Assembly (NCBI RefSeq): GCF_046736075.1
Contig: NZ_CP177163.1
Span: 62,001 to 126,000 of the forward strand
Origin: Stenotrophomonas sp046736075
Lineage (GTDB): Bacteria > Pseudomonadota > Gammaproteobacteria > Xanthomonadales > Xanthomonadaceae
DNA: 64,000 bases
Reading direction: 5' to 3'
A program made the position numbers and the translations under genes. The notes below the pieces were generated by a model. The model was given only the letters and a program-made list of their open reading frames with translations. It was not told where the DNA came from and searched no databases. Of this stretch, positions 7,652 to 16,175 are shown piece after piece (the stretch's first letter is position 1; every line of letters starts with the position of its first letter).

Positions 7652-9964
7652 TCAGGGCATTGCCGGGCGTTCACCGGTGCTGCGCACCGGAATCTGGATC
7701 AGGCTGTCCGACCGCCAGTCGATCCGCAGCGGCTCGCCGGCATCGGCCACCGACTCGTCGCTGACGTCGCGGCCGGTACCGTGGTTGACCTGGTGCAGCG
7801 GGTCCTTGAGCACGTCCACGACCACGACAAGGCGGCTGCCGGGTGCGGTGCGCCGGGCGGTCATGCGGGTCCGTTCGAACGGGACCTCGGTCCAGTCGCC
7901 CGGCACCAGCAGCGTGCGGGTGGTCATGTCGCGGGCATGGCTGGCTCGGCCCACGAAATAGGACAGCTGCATCAGGCGGCCATCCGCCAGCTGCTCATGC
8001 AGCACCACGCTCAGATCGACGTCGCGCTTGTTGATGCGCAGGTTCAGCACGCCGGAGAACGTGCCGACGATATCGACCGGCTGCGCGAAAGGCGCGCTGG
8101 CGAACACCAGGCCGGGGCCGGGTTCAAGCGCATCGCGCACGATCGGGCTGGGGTAGTAGGCGCCCTGGCTGGTGCTGCGGTCGGCGAAATCCACCTGCTG
8201 GCTGAGGAAGGTGCCGGCGGGAGGACGCGTCGGGCTGAGCCGGTGCCGGGAGCCATCGCCGTCCGGCGAAGCGGACAGGTACAGCGTCATCGGCGCATCG
8301 GCGGCGGCGGCCAGCGACGGCGCATGCCCCCACTGGTTGGCCCCCATCAGCTGGTAGTTGATGCGGTCGGCCAGCAGCGTGGGCCGCGGTGCCCCACGCA
8401 GCACGTGGTCCAGCCACTGGAAGGTGATCGCCTGGGTGTCGAACTGCGCCGCAGGGTCCACCGTGTACCCGCGCAGCTCCATTGCCTTCGTTGCGGACTG
8501 CGCACCGAAATGGTCGTACGGGCCGATCAACAGCGTGTGGTCCGCGTTCGGCCGATGTCGGTAGTGCTCCTTGAGGTACTGCAGCGCGGAGATCTGGCCA
8601 TCGTCGTAATAGCCGGTGATGCTCAGCACCGGGATGGCGATGTCGGCGAACTGCGCGCCGTACGGCACCATGCCCTGCCAGTAGGCGTCGTAGTCCGGGT
8701 GGCGCAGCCAGCGCTGCAGCCACGGGTTGGGGGTGCCGTCGATCTGGTCGATGTCCCGGTAGGGCCGGCCGGAGGTGTACCAGGCATCGGCCAGGTTGGA
8801 CCAGCGTTCGTGCTGGTCGTAGGTCGCGTCATCCAGCAGGCGTGTGTTGGCAACATAGAACGGCCAGGCGTAGTTGGCGCTGAGAAACACGTTGTTCTCC
8901 ATCGGCAGGCCAAGGCCGGGGATGGCAGCCACATACGGCACGATGGTCTTCAGCGCCGGGTGCCGGTGGCCTGCCGCGGCCCACGCCGCGAAGCCGGAGT
9001 AACTGCCGCCGTACATGCCGACCCGCCCGTCGCTCCAGGGCTGCCGGCTGATCCAGTCGATCGCGGCATGCGCGTCGCGGCCTTCGGTTTCGTACGGCGC
9101 CGCGGTACCGGTGCCGAGCCGCTTGCCGCGGGCATCCACCACGATCCCGGCGTAACCGCGCGCCGCCGCCTGCAATGCCTGGCTGTGGTTGCGCGCGGGC
9201 TGGGTGTAGATGGTGAACAGCATCGCGGTCGGCAGGCGCGGTTCGGCCCCACGGCGCCGGGCCAGATGCGCGGACAACGTTACGCCCTCCCCGACCGGAA
9301 TCAACACGGCATCGTCGATCACGAAACGCCGCGTCTCATCCGCACGGACCAGTGCTGGGGCGTGGGCATCCGCAGCGCGGTAGGCCTGCACGAACGCGGC
9401 TTGGCGGACCAGTTCCAGCGCGTCGTCGCGGCTGATCGTGGCGGCACCCGCGTGCCTCGCCCGCGCCTCGCGCAGGCGCGTGCTGGCGGCCGCCAGATCG
9501 GCACTGAGCCAGGGATGGGTCTGTACCGCAGCCAGGTCGTCCAACGGCGCCACCCGCGCCTGGAACGCGGCCGCGTATGCGGCGCCAGCCACGGTGTCGC
9601 CGCCGTTCGGCGCCTGCGCACGGGCGTGGGCATACAGCAGGAACGGCGCCCAGCGCGGGGCGCGGGCCGCACGCTCGGAGGCGTCGAGCGCGGCCAGCAA
9701 CGCGTCGATTTCCGTGACCGCCTGCGCCGGCTGGCCGGCGACGATCAGCAGGTGGATCCGCTGCGCGGGCGTGGGGGGCGCTGCTGTGGCGGATGGATGG
9801 AGCAATGCCTGCGCGAGTGGCGCCAGGCCGTCCTCCGGGTTGGCCGGGGCGTCGGCCGCAACCGGCCAGGCCAGCGGATCTGCGGTAGCGGCGGCGGCGG
9901 ACAGGGCGGGCAGCGCGAGCAACAGCGCGCACAGCCAGGCGGAACTACGACGGGCGATGGCCAC
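7652..9964 (-). CDS. CocE/NonD-family alpha/beta hydrolase (X-Pro dipeptidyl-peptidase type), secreted
   Basis: A 770-residue protein starting at a GTG with AAGGA just upstream. The next residues, VAIARRSSAWLCALLLALP, form a clear signal peptide. The peptidase S15-like core holds VDARG, then the nucleophile elbow GMYGGSYSG with Ser321, later TGYYDDGQ (acid) and GPYDHFG (His). The C-terminal part is a beta-rich PepX_C-like domain (LSYFVGRASHA, RLVVVVDVLKD). About 215 residues between signal and catalytic domain are helical and unassigned. It likely hydrolyses esters or X-Pro peptides in the periplasm. Confidence 0.88.
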   Translation of the reverse strand: MAIARRSSAWLCALLLALPALSAAAATADPLAWPVAADAPANPEDGLAPLAQALLHPSATAAPPTPAQRIHLLIVAGQPAQAVTEIDALLAALDASERAARAPRWAPFLLYAHARAQAPNGGDTVAGAAYAAAFQARVAPLDDLAAVQTHPWLSADLAAASTRLREARARHAGAATISRDDALELVRQAAFVQAYRAADAHAPALVRADETRRFVIDDAVLIPVGEGVTLSAHLARRRGAEPRLPTAMLFTIYTQPARNHSQALQAAARGYAGIVVDARGKRLGTGTAAPYETEGRDAHAAIDWISRQPWSDGRVGMYGGSYSGFAAWAAAGHRHPALKTIVPYVAAIPGLGLPMENNVFLSANYAWPFYVANTRLLDDATYDQHERWSNLADAWYTSGRPYRDIDQIDGTPNPWLQRWLRHPDYDAYWQGMVPYGAQFADIAIPVLSITGYYDDGQISALQYLKEHYRHRPNADHTLLIGPYDHFGAQSATKAMELRGYTVDPAAQFDTQAITFQWLDHVLRGAPRPTLLADRINYQLMGANQWGHAPSLAAAADAPMTLYLSASPDGDGSRHRLSPTRPPAGTFLSQQVDFADRSTSQGAYYPSPIVRDALEPGPGLVFASAPFAQPVDIVGTFSGVLNLRINKRDVDLSVVLHEQLADGRLMQLSYFVGRASHARDMTTRTLLVPGDWTEVPFERTRMTARRTAPGSRLVVVVDVLKDPLHQVNHGTGRDVSDESVADAGEPLRIDWRSDSLIQIPVRSTGERPAMP

Positions 9965-10033
9965 GGGGCGTCCTTGCTGATCGGGAGAATGGCGCTGCGC
10001 TGCCGCCATCCCCCGATCATACGGGCGCGCGGC

Positions 10034-12388
10034 TCAGCGCGCCCGGCTGGTGGACATCGAGTACGGCTGCTCGCCGCCCTGCGCCGGCCACGCAGTGTTC
10101 GGCGTGGCCTGCAGGGTGAAGCGCAGTTCGCCGCCGGCCATGATCTCGTCGTGGCGCAGGAAGGTGCGCTGCAGCGGTGCGCCGTTCAAGGTCACTGCGC
10201 CCACGTACCCGTGCGCCGGATCCAGGCCGTCGGCGATCACGGTGAAGGTGCGGCCGTTGGGCAGGTGCAGCGCCGCCTTCGGCAGGAACGGACGGCCGAT
10301 GATGTACTCGCCGCTGCCCGGCGCCACCGGGTAGAAGCCCAGGGCGGTGAACACGTACCACGCCGACATCTGCCCGAGGTCGTCATTGCCGGCAAGCCCA
10401 TCCGGGCGGTCGGCGTACTGGGTATCCATGATCTGCTTCAGACGGGCCTGGGTGCGCCAGGGCTGGCCCGCATGCGCGTACAGGTAGGCGACGTGATGGC
10501 TGGGTTCGTTGCCGTGCGCGTACCAGCCGATCAGCCCGGTGATGTCTTCCATGTGCTCGAAGATGGACGGGTCCACCTTGGCCTCGAAGACCTGGTCCAG
10601 CCGTGCAAGCAGCGCCTCGCTGCCGCCATGCGCGGCGGCCAGCCCGGCCACGTCCTGCGGCACATACCACGAGTACTGCCACGCATTGCCTTCGGTGTAG
10701 TCGGTGCCATAGCCGCTGGCGCTGGGGTCGAACGGCGTGCGGAAGCTGCCGTCGCGCTTGCGGGCGCGCATGAAACCGGTCTCCGGGTCGAAGGCGTTCC
10801 GCCAGTTGCCGGCACGCGCATCGAACGTGGCCTGCACATCCTTGCGGCCCATCGCCTGCGCCATGCGTGCGATGGTCCAGTCGTCGAAGGCGTACTCGAG
10901 GGTCTTGCTGGCGGCTTCGCCTTCCTCGTCGATCGGCACCCAGCCCAGTTCACGGTACTGCGCGATGCCGTCGTAGGGGCCGTAATTGGCCGTGGCCACC
11001 ATCGCGGCCAGTGCCTTGTCGGCGTCGAAGCCGCGGATGCCCTTGATGTAGGCGTCGGCGATCACCGGTACGGCGTGGTAGCCGATCATGCACCAGGTTT
11101 CCTGGCCGTGGAACGCCCACACCGGCAACATGCCATAAGGGCTGTGCTGCTGGTGGGCCAACAGCGAGTTGACGACGTCGCTGTTGCGCTTCTCCGGCTG
11201 CACCAAGGTGAGCAGCGGATGCAGCGCCCGGTAGGTATCCCACAGCGAGAAGGTGGAGTAGTTCGTGTACCCCTCGGCGCGGTGCACGGCATTGTCGGCG
11301 CCGCGGTACTGCCCATCCACGTCCATGAACAGCGTCGGGCCAAGCAGGCTGTGATAGAGCGCGGTGTAGGCGCTGCGGCGGTCATGCTCGGGAGCCTCGA
11401 TCTCGATGGCCGACAGCGCCTGGGTCCACTGCTGCTTTGCCTCGGCACGGACGCGGTCGAAATTCTGGTCGCGCGCTTCGGCATCGAGATTGGCCAGAGC
11501 GCCCTCTTCGCTCACGGACGAAATTGCCACGCTGACCACCAGCGGTGCATCGAGTTTGCCGAAATCGAAGGTGCCAACCAGCTGGCGGCCTTCGATCTGT
11601 GGGCGCTGGGTGGGGTCGTTGTGTCCCGGCGGCGGGAAGCCCTTGTAGGCGATGTCGGTTTCGGTGTTGTGCAGCGCGTGGCCGGTCAACGGGCGCGAGA
11701 AGCGCATGGCGAAGTAGAGCTGCCGGCCCGGTGCCCAGCCGCGGGTTTCGCGGAAGCCGGTCAGGGTGCCATCGGCGCGCAGACGCAGGCGCGACCACAG
11801 GATCTTGCCGGGGTAGTCGTACAGGCTGGTGCGCAGGTCGAGCAGCACGCGCGCCTGTGCGCCACGCGGATAGGTGTACCGGTGCACGCCGGTGCGCGCA
11901 CTGGCGGTGAGCTCGGCGCGCACCTTGTAATCGTCCAGCGTGACCGCGTAGTAGCCGGGCTCGGCGGTCTCGTTGTCATGGTGGAAGCGCGAGGCATAGC
12001 CGCTGCGCGGCTTTTCCGGGTCGCCACGTTCCAGGCCGGGATCGCCGGTGAACGGCATCACCAGAACGTCGCCAAGGTCGGAGTGGCCGCTGCCGGAGAA
12101 GTGCGTATGCGAGAAGCCGACGATGCTGGTGTCGTCGTAGCGGTAGCCCGCGGCCCAGCCGTACGCCTTCTCGCGCGGCTGGATGCGCGTGTCGGGGCTC
12201 AACTGCACCATGCCGAAGGGCACCGTGGCGCCGGGATAGGTATGCCCTTCCCCGCCCGTGCCGATGAAGGGATCGACCGCCGCGTAGGCGCGTTCGCCGA
12301 CGTTCGCCGGTGCCGCCCCTGCTGCACCGGCCACCAGCATCGCGCCGACCGCGAGCCCCCACCACCGCACCGTCCCCGTCTTTGTCAT
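10034..12388 (-). CDS. GH92 family alpha-1,2-mannosidase, secreted
   Basis: A 784-residue exported glycoside hydrolase. The signal peptide is within the first 25 residues (WWGLAVGAMLVAGAAGAAP). Family signatures include VDPFIGTGGEGHTYPGA near the N-terminus, FSHTHFSGSGHSD, GNEPSHHVAYLY and DDLGQMSAWYVFTALGFYPV near the C-terminus. GH92 enzymes are calcium-dependent inverting exo-alpha-mannosidases that trim N-glycans. The start at 12388 is chosen because the signal peptide begins there. It probably feeds on host or plant glycoprotein mannose. No other mannan gene is next to it. Confidence 0.92.
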   Translation of the reverse strand: MTKTGTVRWWGLAVGAMLVAGAAGAAPANVGERAYAAVDPFIGTGGEGHTYPGATVPFGMVQLSPDTRIQPREKAYGWAAGYRYDDTSIVGFSHTHFSGSGHSDLGDVLVMPFTGDPGLERGDPEKPRSGYASRFHHDNETAEPGYYAVTLDDYKVRAELTASARTGVHRYTYPRGAQARVLLDLRTSLYDYPGKILWSRLRLRADGTLTGFRETRGWAPGRQLYFAMRFSRPLTGHALHNTETDIAYKGFPPPGHNDPTQRPQIEGRQLVGTFDFGKLDAPLVVSVAISSVSEEGALANLDAEARDQNFDRVRAEAKQQWTQALSAIEIEAPEHDRRSAYTALYHSLLGPTLFMDVDGQYRGADNAVHRAEGYTNYSTFSLWDTYRALHPLLTLVQPEKRNSDVVNSLLAHQQHSPYGMLPVWAFHGQETWCMIGYHAVPVIADAYIKGIRGFDADKALAAMVATANYGPYDGIAQYRELGWVPIDEEGEAASKTLEYAFDDWTIARMAQAMGRKDVQATFDARAGNWRNAFDPETGFMRARKRDGSFRTPFDPSASGYGTDYTEGNAWQYSWYVPQDVAGLAAAHGGSEALLARLDQVFEAKVDPSIFEHMEDITGLIGWYAHGNEPSHHVAYLYAHAGQPWRTQARLKQIMDTQYADRPDGLAGNDDLGQMSAWYVFTALGFYPVAPGSGEYIIGRPFLPKAALHLPNGRTFTVIADGLDPAHGYVGAVTLNGAPLQRTFLRHDEIMAGGELRFTLQATPNTAWPAQGGEQPYSMSTSRAR

Positions 12389-12397
12389 GGCGTCGAA

Positions 12398-12412
12398 TTT
12401 AGATCGATTCAA
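12398..12412. promoter_or_regulatory. candidate LacI-type operator upstream of the GH92 gene
   Basis: TTAGATCGATTCAA sits 10 bases upstream of the mannosidase start and is centred on ATCGAT. It is an imperfect palindrome: two positions differ from TTGAATC-GATTCAA. LacI-family regulators of sugar genes bind such sites with a central CG. No lacI gene lies in this window. Confidence 0.3.
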
Positions 12413-12484
12413 GTTGAACGCGATCCTAGCACCGGCTGGCAGTGCCCGCATGCTGCAGTGCATGGGGCGCTGCCAGCGCCGGGA

Positions 12485-13972
12485 TCACGCCGGTCGCGCA
12501 TCCTCCGGCACGGTCGCCTCGGGCAACGTCGGCCGGGTTGCATCCACGGTTACCGGTGCATCGCTGCGCAACAGCGCACGGGCTTCGGCCTCGCTGGCCA
12601 CGGCAGGCGGCGAGCCGCGCAGCGGCAGGCGCGCGGTCTCGTTGACGAACAGCATGGTGATGACGCCGATCACCGCTGCGCCCATCAGGTAGTACGCCGG
12701 CACCAGCGGATCGCCGCTGCGTTCCACCAGCCACGCCGTGACCAGTGGCGTGGTGCCACCGAACAGCGACACCGACACGTTGAACGCGATCGACAACGCG
12801 CTGTAGCGCACCGGGGTGTAGAACAGCGCCGGCAGCGTGGAGGGCATTGAACTGGTGAAGCACACCAGTGCCAGCCCCAGCAGCATCAGGCCGAGGAAGA
12901 TCAGCCAGTCGTTGCCGCTGCCGACCAGTTTCAGGCACGGGATGGCCAGCGCGAACAGCGCGATGCAGGCGCCGATGATCATCGGGCGGCGGCCGAGCTT
13001 GTCACTGAACAACCCGCCCACCACGTTCAACGGCATCATCACCAGCATCACGATGATGATCAGCAGCAGGCCCTTGCTCTCGGCGTAGCCCATCGTGACG
13101 CTGAGGTAGCTGGGCATGTAGGTGAGCAGCATGTAATCGGTGACGTTGAACACCAGCACCAGCCCCACGCACTTGAGCAGCTGCGGCCAATGCACGCGGA
13201 ACAGCGCGCCCAGCCCCGGGCGCTCGTGGTCGCGCTTCTCCGCCTCTTCCGCATAGGCGCGGAAGGCCGGGGTTTCCTCCAGCTTCATGCGCATGTACAG
13301 GCCCAGCAGGCCCAGCGGGCCGGCGACCAGGAAGGGAATGCGCCAGCCCCATTCGAGCATCTGCGTACTGGTCAGCGCCATGTGCAGCGCGGTCACGGTG
13401 CCGGCACCGGCGATGTAGCCGCCGAGCGTGCCGAATTCCAGCCAGCTGCCCATCAGGCCGCGATTGCGGTCGGTGGAGTATTCGGCGATGAACGTGGCCG
13501 CACCGCCATACTCGCCGCCGGTGGAGAAGCCCTGCACCAGCCGCGCCAGCAGCAGCAGCGCCGGCGCCCACAGCCCGATGCGGTCGTAGGAGGGAATCAG
13601 GCCGATGCTGAAGGTGCCAAGCGCCATCAGGATCATGGTGAATGCCAGCACTTTCTGCCGGCCGTACTTGTCGCCGAGGGGGCCGAACACCAACCCGCCG
13701 AGCGGGCGCACCAGGAAGGCGACAGTGAACGTGGCGAAGGTGGCGATCAGCTGTGCGGTGGGGTTGCTGGCGGGAAAGAACACCTGGCCCAGGGTGACGG
13801 CGATGTAGCCATAGACGCCAAAGTCGAACCACTCCATCGCATTGCCGAGCGCGGCCGCGCCCACCGCCTTCTTTAGCATCGGGCGGTCGACGACGGTGAC
13901 TTCGTCGACCTGCATCTGGCGGCGGCGTTTGAACCAGCCGAAATGGGCGTGTGCGGCATGCAGGTCCTGCAT
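12485..13972 (-). CDS. MFS osmolyte/metabolite:proton symporter, ProP-like
   Basis: A 495-residue transporter with strong similarity by eye to E. coli ProP: GNAMEWFDFGVYGY in helix 1, FLVRPLGGLVFGPLGDKYGR in loop 2-3, IGLIPSYD, and GGEYGGAATFIAEY. AGGAGA lies about 7 bases before ATG 13972. ProP imports proline, betaine and ectoine with protons at high osmolarity. This protein lacks the C-terminal antiparallel coiled coil of ProP and ends soon after the last helix. Osmosensing may therefore differ, or the substrate may be a dicarboxylate. The 289 bp upstream hold no gene. Confidence 0.85.
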   Translation of the reverse strand: MQDLHAAHAHFGWFKRRRQMQVDEVTVVDRPMLKKAVGAAALGNAMEWFDFGVYGYIAVTLGQVFFPASNPTAQLIATFATFTVAFLVRPLGGLVFGPLGDKYGRQKVLAFTMILMALGTFSIGLIPSYDRIGLWAPALLLLARLVQGFSTGGEYGGAATFIAEYSTDRNRGLMGSWLEFGTLGGYIAGAGTVTALHMALTSTQMLEWGWRIPFLVAGPLGLLGLYMRMKLEETPAFRAYAEEAEKRDHERPGLGALFRVHWPQLLKCVGLVLVFNVTDYMLLTYMPSYLSVTMGYAESKGLLLIIIVMLVMMPLNVVGGLFSDKLGRRPMIIGACIALFALAIPCLKLVGSGNDWLIFLGLMLLGLALVCFTSSMPSTLPALFYTPVRYSALSIAFNVSVSLFGGTTPLVTAWLVERSGDPLVPAYYLMGAAVIGVITMLFVNETARLPLRGSPPAVASEAEARALLRSDAPVTVDATRPTLPEATVPEDARPA

Positions 13973-14230
13973 CTGCTTTCTCCTGGAAGCATGGCCATCA
14001 CCACGCCCGAGGTCCCGCGCACGGCACAGGAAAGAACCGCCTCCGGAAGAACGCGGCACGATGCGCGAAGAAGGGGTGGCAACAGGCGATCCCGGACGGC
14101 CGCGTGGAACTCCACGGCGCTGCAGGAAGGATGACCGAGAGACGGGCAATGGCCCGAGGCAATGATCAAGCGCGCCATGTTACTACAAACGGTCGCGACG
14201 GTCTTTACCGCTCCTTCACGCGCTGCACGA

Positions 14231-14251
14231 AACCGCTGATTTGCAGCGGTT
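14231..14251 (-). terminator. stem-loop terminator after the zeta-like kinase
   Basis: AACCGCTG-ATTTG-CAGCGGTT forms an 8-bp stem with a 5-base loop, flanked by T-runs in both readings. It sits 11 bases beyond the stop of the minus-strand kinase gene, so it probably ends the toxin-antitoxin transcript. Confidence 0.65.
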
Positions 14252-14261
14252 TTTCAGCGGA

Positions 14262-14891
14262 TCAGTCGCGCGCGACGTGCAGTTCCATCGCGCGCATCAC
14301 GATGGGTTTGGCCCAGTCCGGCGTCTGCAGCAGCTCGATCACCGAGACCGGATAGTGCAGCCCGCTGCGGTCCAGCTGCAGCAGCGGAAGCGGCTCCACC
14401 CTGCCCTGCGCATCGGGTGGCGCGCTGTTGTCGTACACGTGCAGCGTGGCCAGGTGGGGCAGCAGTTCGAGCAGGTTCTCGCGTGCGGAATCGAACCGCG
14501 CACGGATCTTGTCGTGCGGGATATCGTGACCCCCTGCGCTGACCCGTGCCGCCACCCGCTCGATGTGCAGCGCCACGCTGTCCAGCCCGCAGAACCAGAT
14601 CTCGACCTCGTGGGTCAGGCAGGCCTCGCGCAGCAGGCGCGGGATGGTATTGCCGCCGAGGGTAGTTTCGAAGGCGAAGTCGCTGCCGTTCGCCATCGCC
14701 TCGCGCAGGCGGCGCGCCCCTTCGTTCCAGGCCGCCGCATTGGCCGCGTCCAGCGCCCAGCCCTGGTCGACCAGGCAGCGGGTGAAGGTGTCCGGGTTGA
14801 ACCAGGACAGCCCGTCTTCCTCAAGCCACGTGCCCAGCAGCGAGCTTTTGCCGGCGCCATTGACGCCGGCCAGCACCAGGATCCGCGCCAT
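14262..14891 (-). CDS. zeta-toxin-like P-loop kinase
   Basis: A 209-residue protein with a Walker A GVNGAGKS at residues 9-16 and a following DGLSWFNPDTF segment. The SDFAFETTLGG motif is typical of zeta toxins and related small kinases. Zeta toxins phosphorylate UDP-N-acetylglucosamine and block cell-wall synthesis. It begins 3 bp after the stop of a Phd-type antitoxin gene, so the pair reads as a toxin-antitoxin unit. It could instead be a housekeeping predicted kinase. Confidence 0.8.
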   Translation of the reverse strand: MARILVLAGVNGAGKSSLLGTWLEEDGLSWFNPDTFTRCLVDQGWALDAANAAAWNEGARRLREAMANGSDFAFETTLGGNTIPRLLREACLTHEVEIWFCGLDSVALHIERVAARVSAGGHDIPHDKIRARFDSARENLLELLPHLATLHVYDNSAPPDAQGRVEPLPLLQLDRSGLHYPVSVIELLQTPDWAKPIVMRAMELHVARD

Positions 14892-14894
14892 CGG

Positions 14895-15236
14895 TCAGAG
14901 CGACGGGCCGAGCGTGACCTTGCGGCCGCGGCGGATCGGCTGGCCCATCACCTTGCCCAGGCCCCCGTCGCGGCCCAGGCTGGCCAGGCGGGTGTCGAAC
15001 TCCACCCGCAGCCGTTCCAGCTCACCGAGGCGCTCGTCGCCATCGGCGCCGGCCGCCTTCGCCAACAGTTCCTGATACGCCTTGATGTCCACGATCACCG
15101 CTTCGGGGTGGTTGTGGTTGGTGATCACCAGGGCCTGCTTCTCGCGCACGGTGCGCATCAGGCTCGGCCAGCCGCGGGTTTTCACCGATGAGGCGGTGGC
15201 CTTTTCCAGGCCGGGGACATCCAGGGGCAGGGTCAT
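14895..15236 (-). CDS. Phd/YefM-type antitoxin
   Basis: A 113-residue protein. The N-terminal half (about residues 20-60) has the Phd/YefM pattern RTVREKQALVITNHNHPEAV followed by VDIKAYQELLA, the fold that dimerises and binds operator DNA. The charged C-terminal tail (RRGRKVTLGPSL at the end) would wrap the partner toxin. The zeta-like kinase follows 3 bp later, in the usual antitoxin-first order. It likely represses its own promoter. Confidence 0.82.
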   Translation of the reverse strand: MTLPLDVPGLEKATASSVKTRGWPSLMRTVREKQALVITNHNHPEAVIVDIKAYQELLAKAAGADGDERLGELERLRVEFDTRLASLGRDGGLGKVMGQPIRRGRKVTLGPSL

Positions 15237-15266
15237 GGCAGGCTCCAGCAGGCGGGTCGTGAGGCC

Positions 15267-15294
15267 ACTATACCCTTTTTGGCCAAATTGGGCC
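15267..15294 (-). promoter_or_regulatory. putative antitoxin promoter and operator
   Basis: On the minus strand TATAGT (15267-15272) is a reasonable -10 element about 30 bases upstream of the antitoxin start. Just upstream lies the palindrome TTGGCCAA (15279-15286) and a further GGCC. The palindrome is placed where a Phd-type repressor could cover the promoter. No convincing -35 was found. Confidence 0.35.
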
Positions 15295-15632
15295 TAAATG
15301 CCCATTTGCCCCTGCTCGAGGGCGGCCTCCAGCGGGCGGAGATCGTCGCTGCTGCGGGGGCGCACCACCCGCGCCCGTTCCTGCCCGTCCTGCAGCAGGA
15401 CCACCGTGGGCCAGAGTTTCACCCGGAAGGCGCGCCCCAGCGGGCGCCCCTTGCCGTCTTCAACCTTCACGTGGGCAAGCGCATGGCCGTCCACCAGGGT
15501 CTGCAGCACCGGCTGGGCCGCGATGCAGTGCCCGCACCACGGCGCCCCGAACTCCAGCAGCAGCCAGCCCTCGCTGGCCGCAATGCTGGCCGCCTCGGGC
15601 TCGACGGCCACCGCGTCGCGCGCGAATGCCAT
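15294..15632 (-). CDS. thioredoxin-family protein
   Basis: A 112-residue cytoplasmic protein with the thioredoxin core FGAPWCGHC (Cys33 and Cys36) and the cis-proline loop KLWPTVVLL. The His in WCGHC makes it more oxidising than a WCGPC thioredoxin. There is no signal peptide. It starts 6 bp after the upstream attachment-family gene and is likely co-transcribed with it. Confidence 0.85.
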   Translation of the reverse strand: MAFARDAVAVEPEAASIAASEGWLLLEFGAPWCGHCIAAQPVLQTLVDGHALAHVKVEDGKGRPLGRAFRVKLWPTVVLLQDGQERARVVRPRSSDDLRPLEAALEQGQMGI

Positions 15633-15638
15633 CGGCGC

Positions 15639-16052
15639 TTACCCCAGGGCGCGCTGGATGTCTTCCAGCGGCGCGTTGGTGAGGTCCTTGGCGATGTCCT
15701 GCAGCAGCCGCGCCTGGGTCTCCTTGTGCAGCTGTGGGCGGATCCGCCCGAGCGTCTGCGGGTCGGCGATCAGGATCAGGTGCGCGTAGCGGTTCTTCAG
15801 CGCATCCTCGTTCAACTGCGCGGCCAGCTGCTTGGCGAACGTGGCCTCGTTGAGCTGGGCGATGCTCATGTCCTGCGGCATCGAGCCGGAGGGGCCCTGC
15901 CCCGATACCCCGTGTTCACTGATGTCCTGCACCTTCAGTTCGTCCTGCTGCTTGAGTACCGGCGCGTGGCGGGTGCCCACGTTGGTGAACACGCGGGCCG
16001 AGCCGCCGTCAGCGACGATGATCAGGGTGCCTTCGGGGATGTTGGGGTTCAT
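15639..16052 (-). CDS. host attachment family protein
   Basis: A 137-residue protein. The opening GTLIIVADGGSARVFTN, the central DELKVQDISEHG and the C-terminal LILIADPQTLGRIRPQL match the family annotated as required for attachment to host cells. The fold resembles eRF1 domain 2/3. AAGGAG lies 7 bases before ATG 16052. The family name comes from Agrobacterium work and the biochemical role is not settled. Confidence 0.8.
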   Translation of the reverse strand: MNPNIPEGTLIIVADGGSARVFTNVGTRHAPVLKQQDELKVQDISEHGVSGQGPSGSMPQDMSIAQLNEATFAKQLAAQLNEDALKNRYAHLILIADPQTLGRIRPQLHKETQARLLQDIAKDLTNAPLEDIQRALG

Positions 16053-16175
16053 GGTTGACTCCTTCTGCGGGAAACGGGCCGCCGTAGCGCCCGTGTCCCA
16101 CCGTAGGCAATGCCATGTAAGCGCCGTGCATACGGATGTGTGCATGCCGTGTGCAACGTGGCGCGCACCGGGTGG

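Noticed and set aside
7592..12850. A plus-strand open frame of 1752 codons
   Set aside because: It lies antisense to the CocE hydrolase, the GH92 gene and part of the proP-like gene, all with strong motifs. Its translation is rich in Arg, Ala, His and Gly without motifs. In GC-rich genomes such shadows are long because stop codons are rare.
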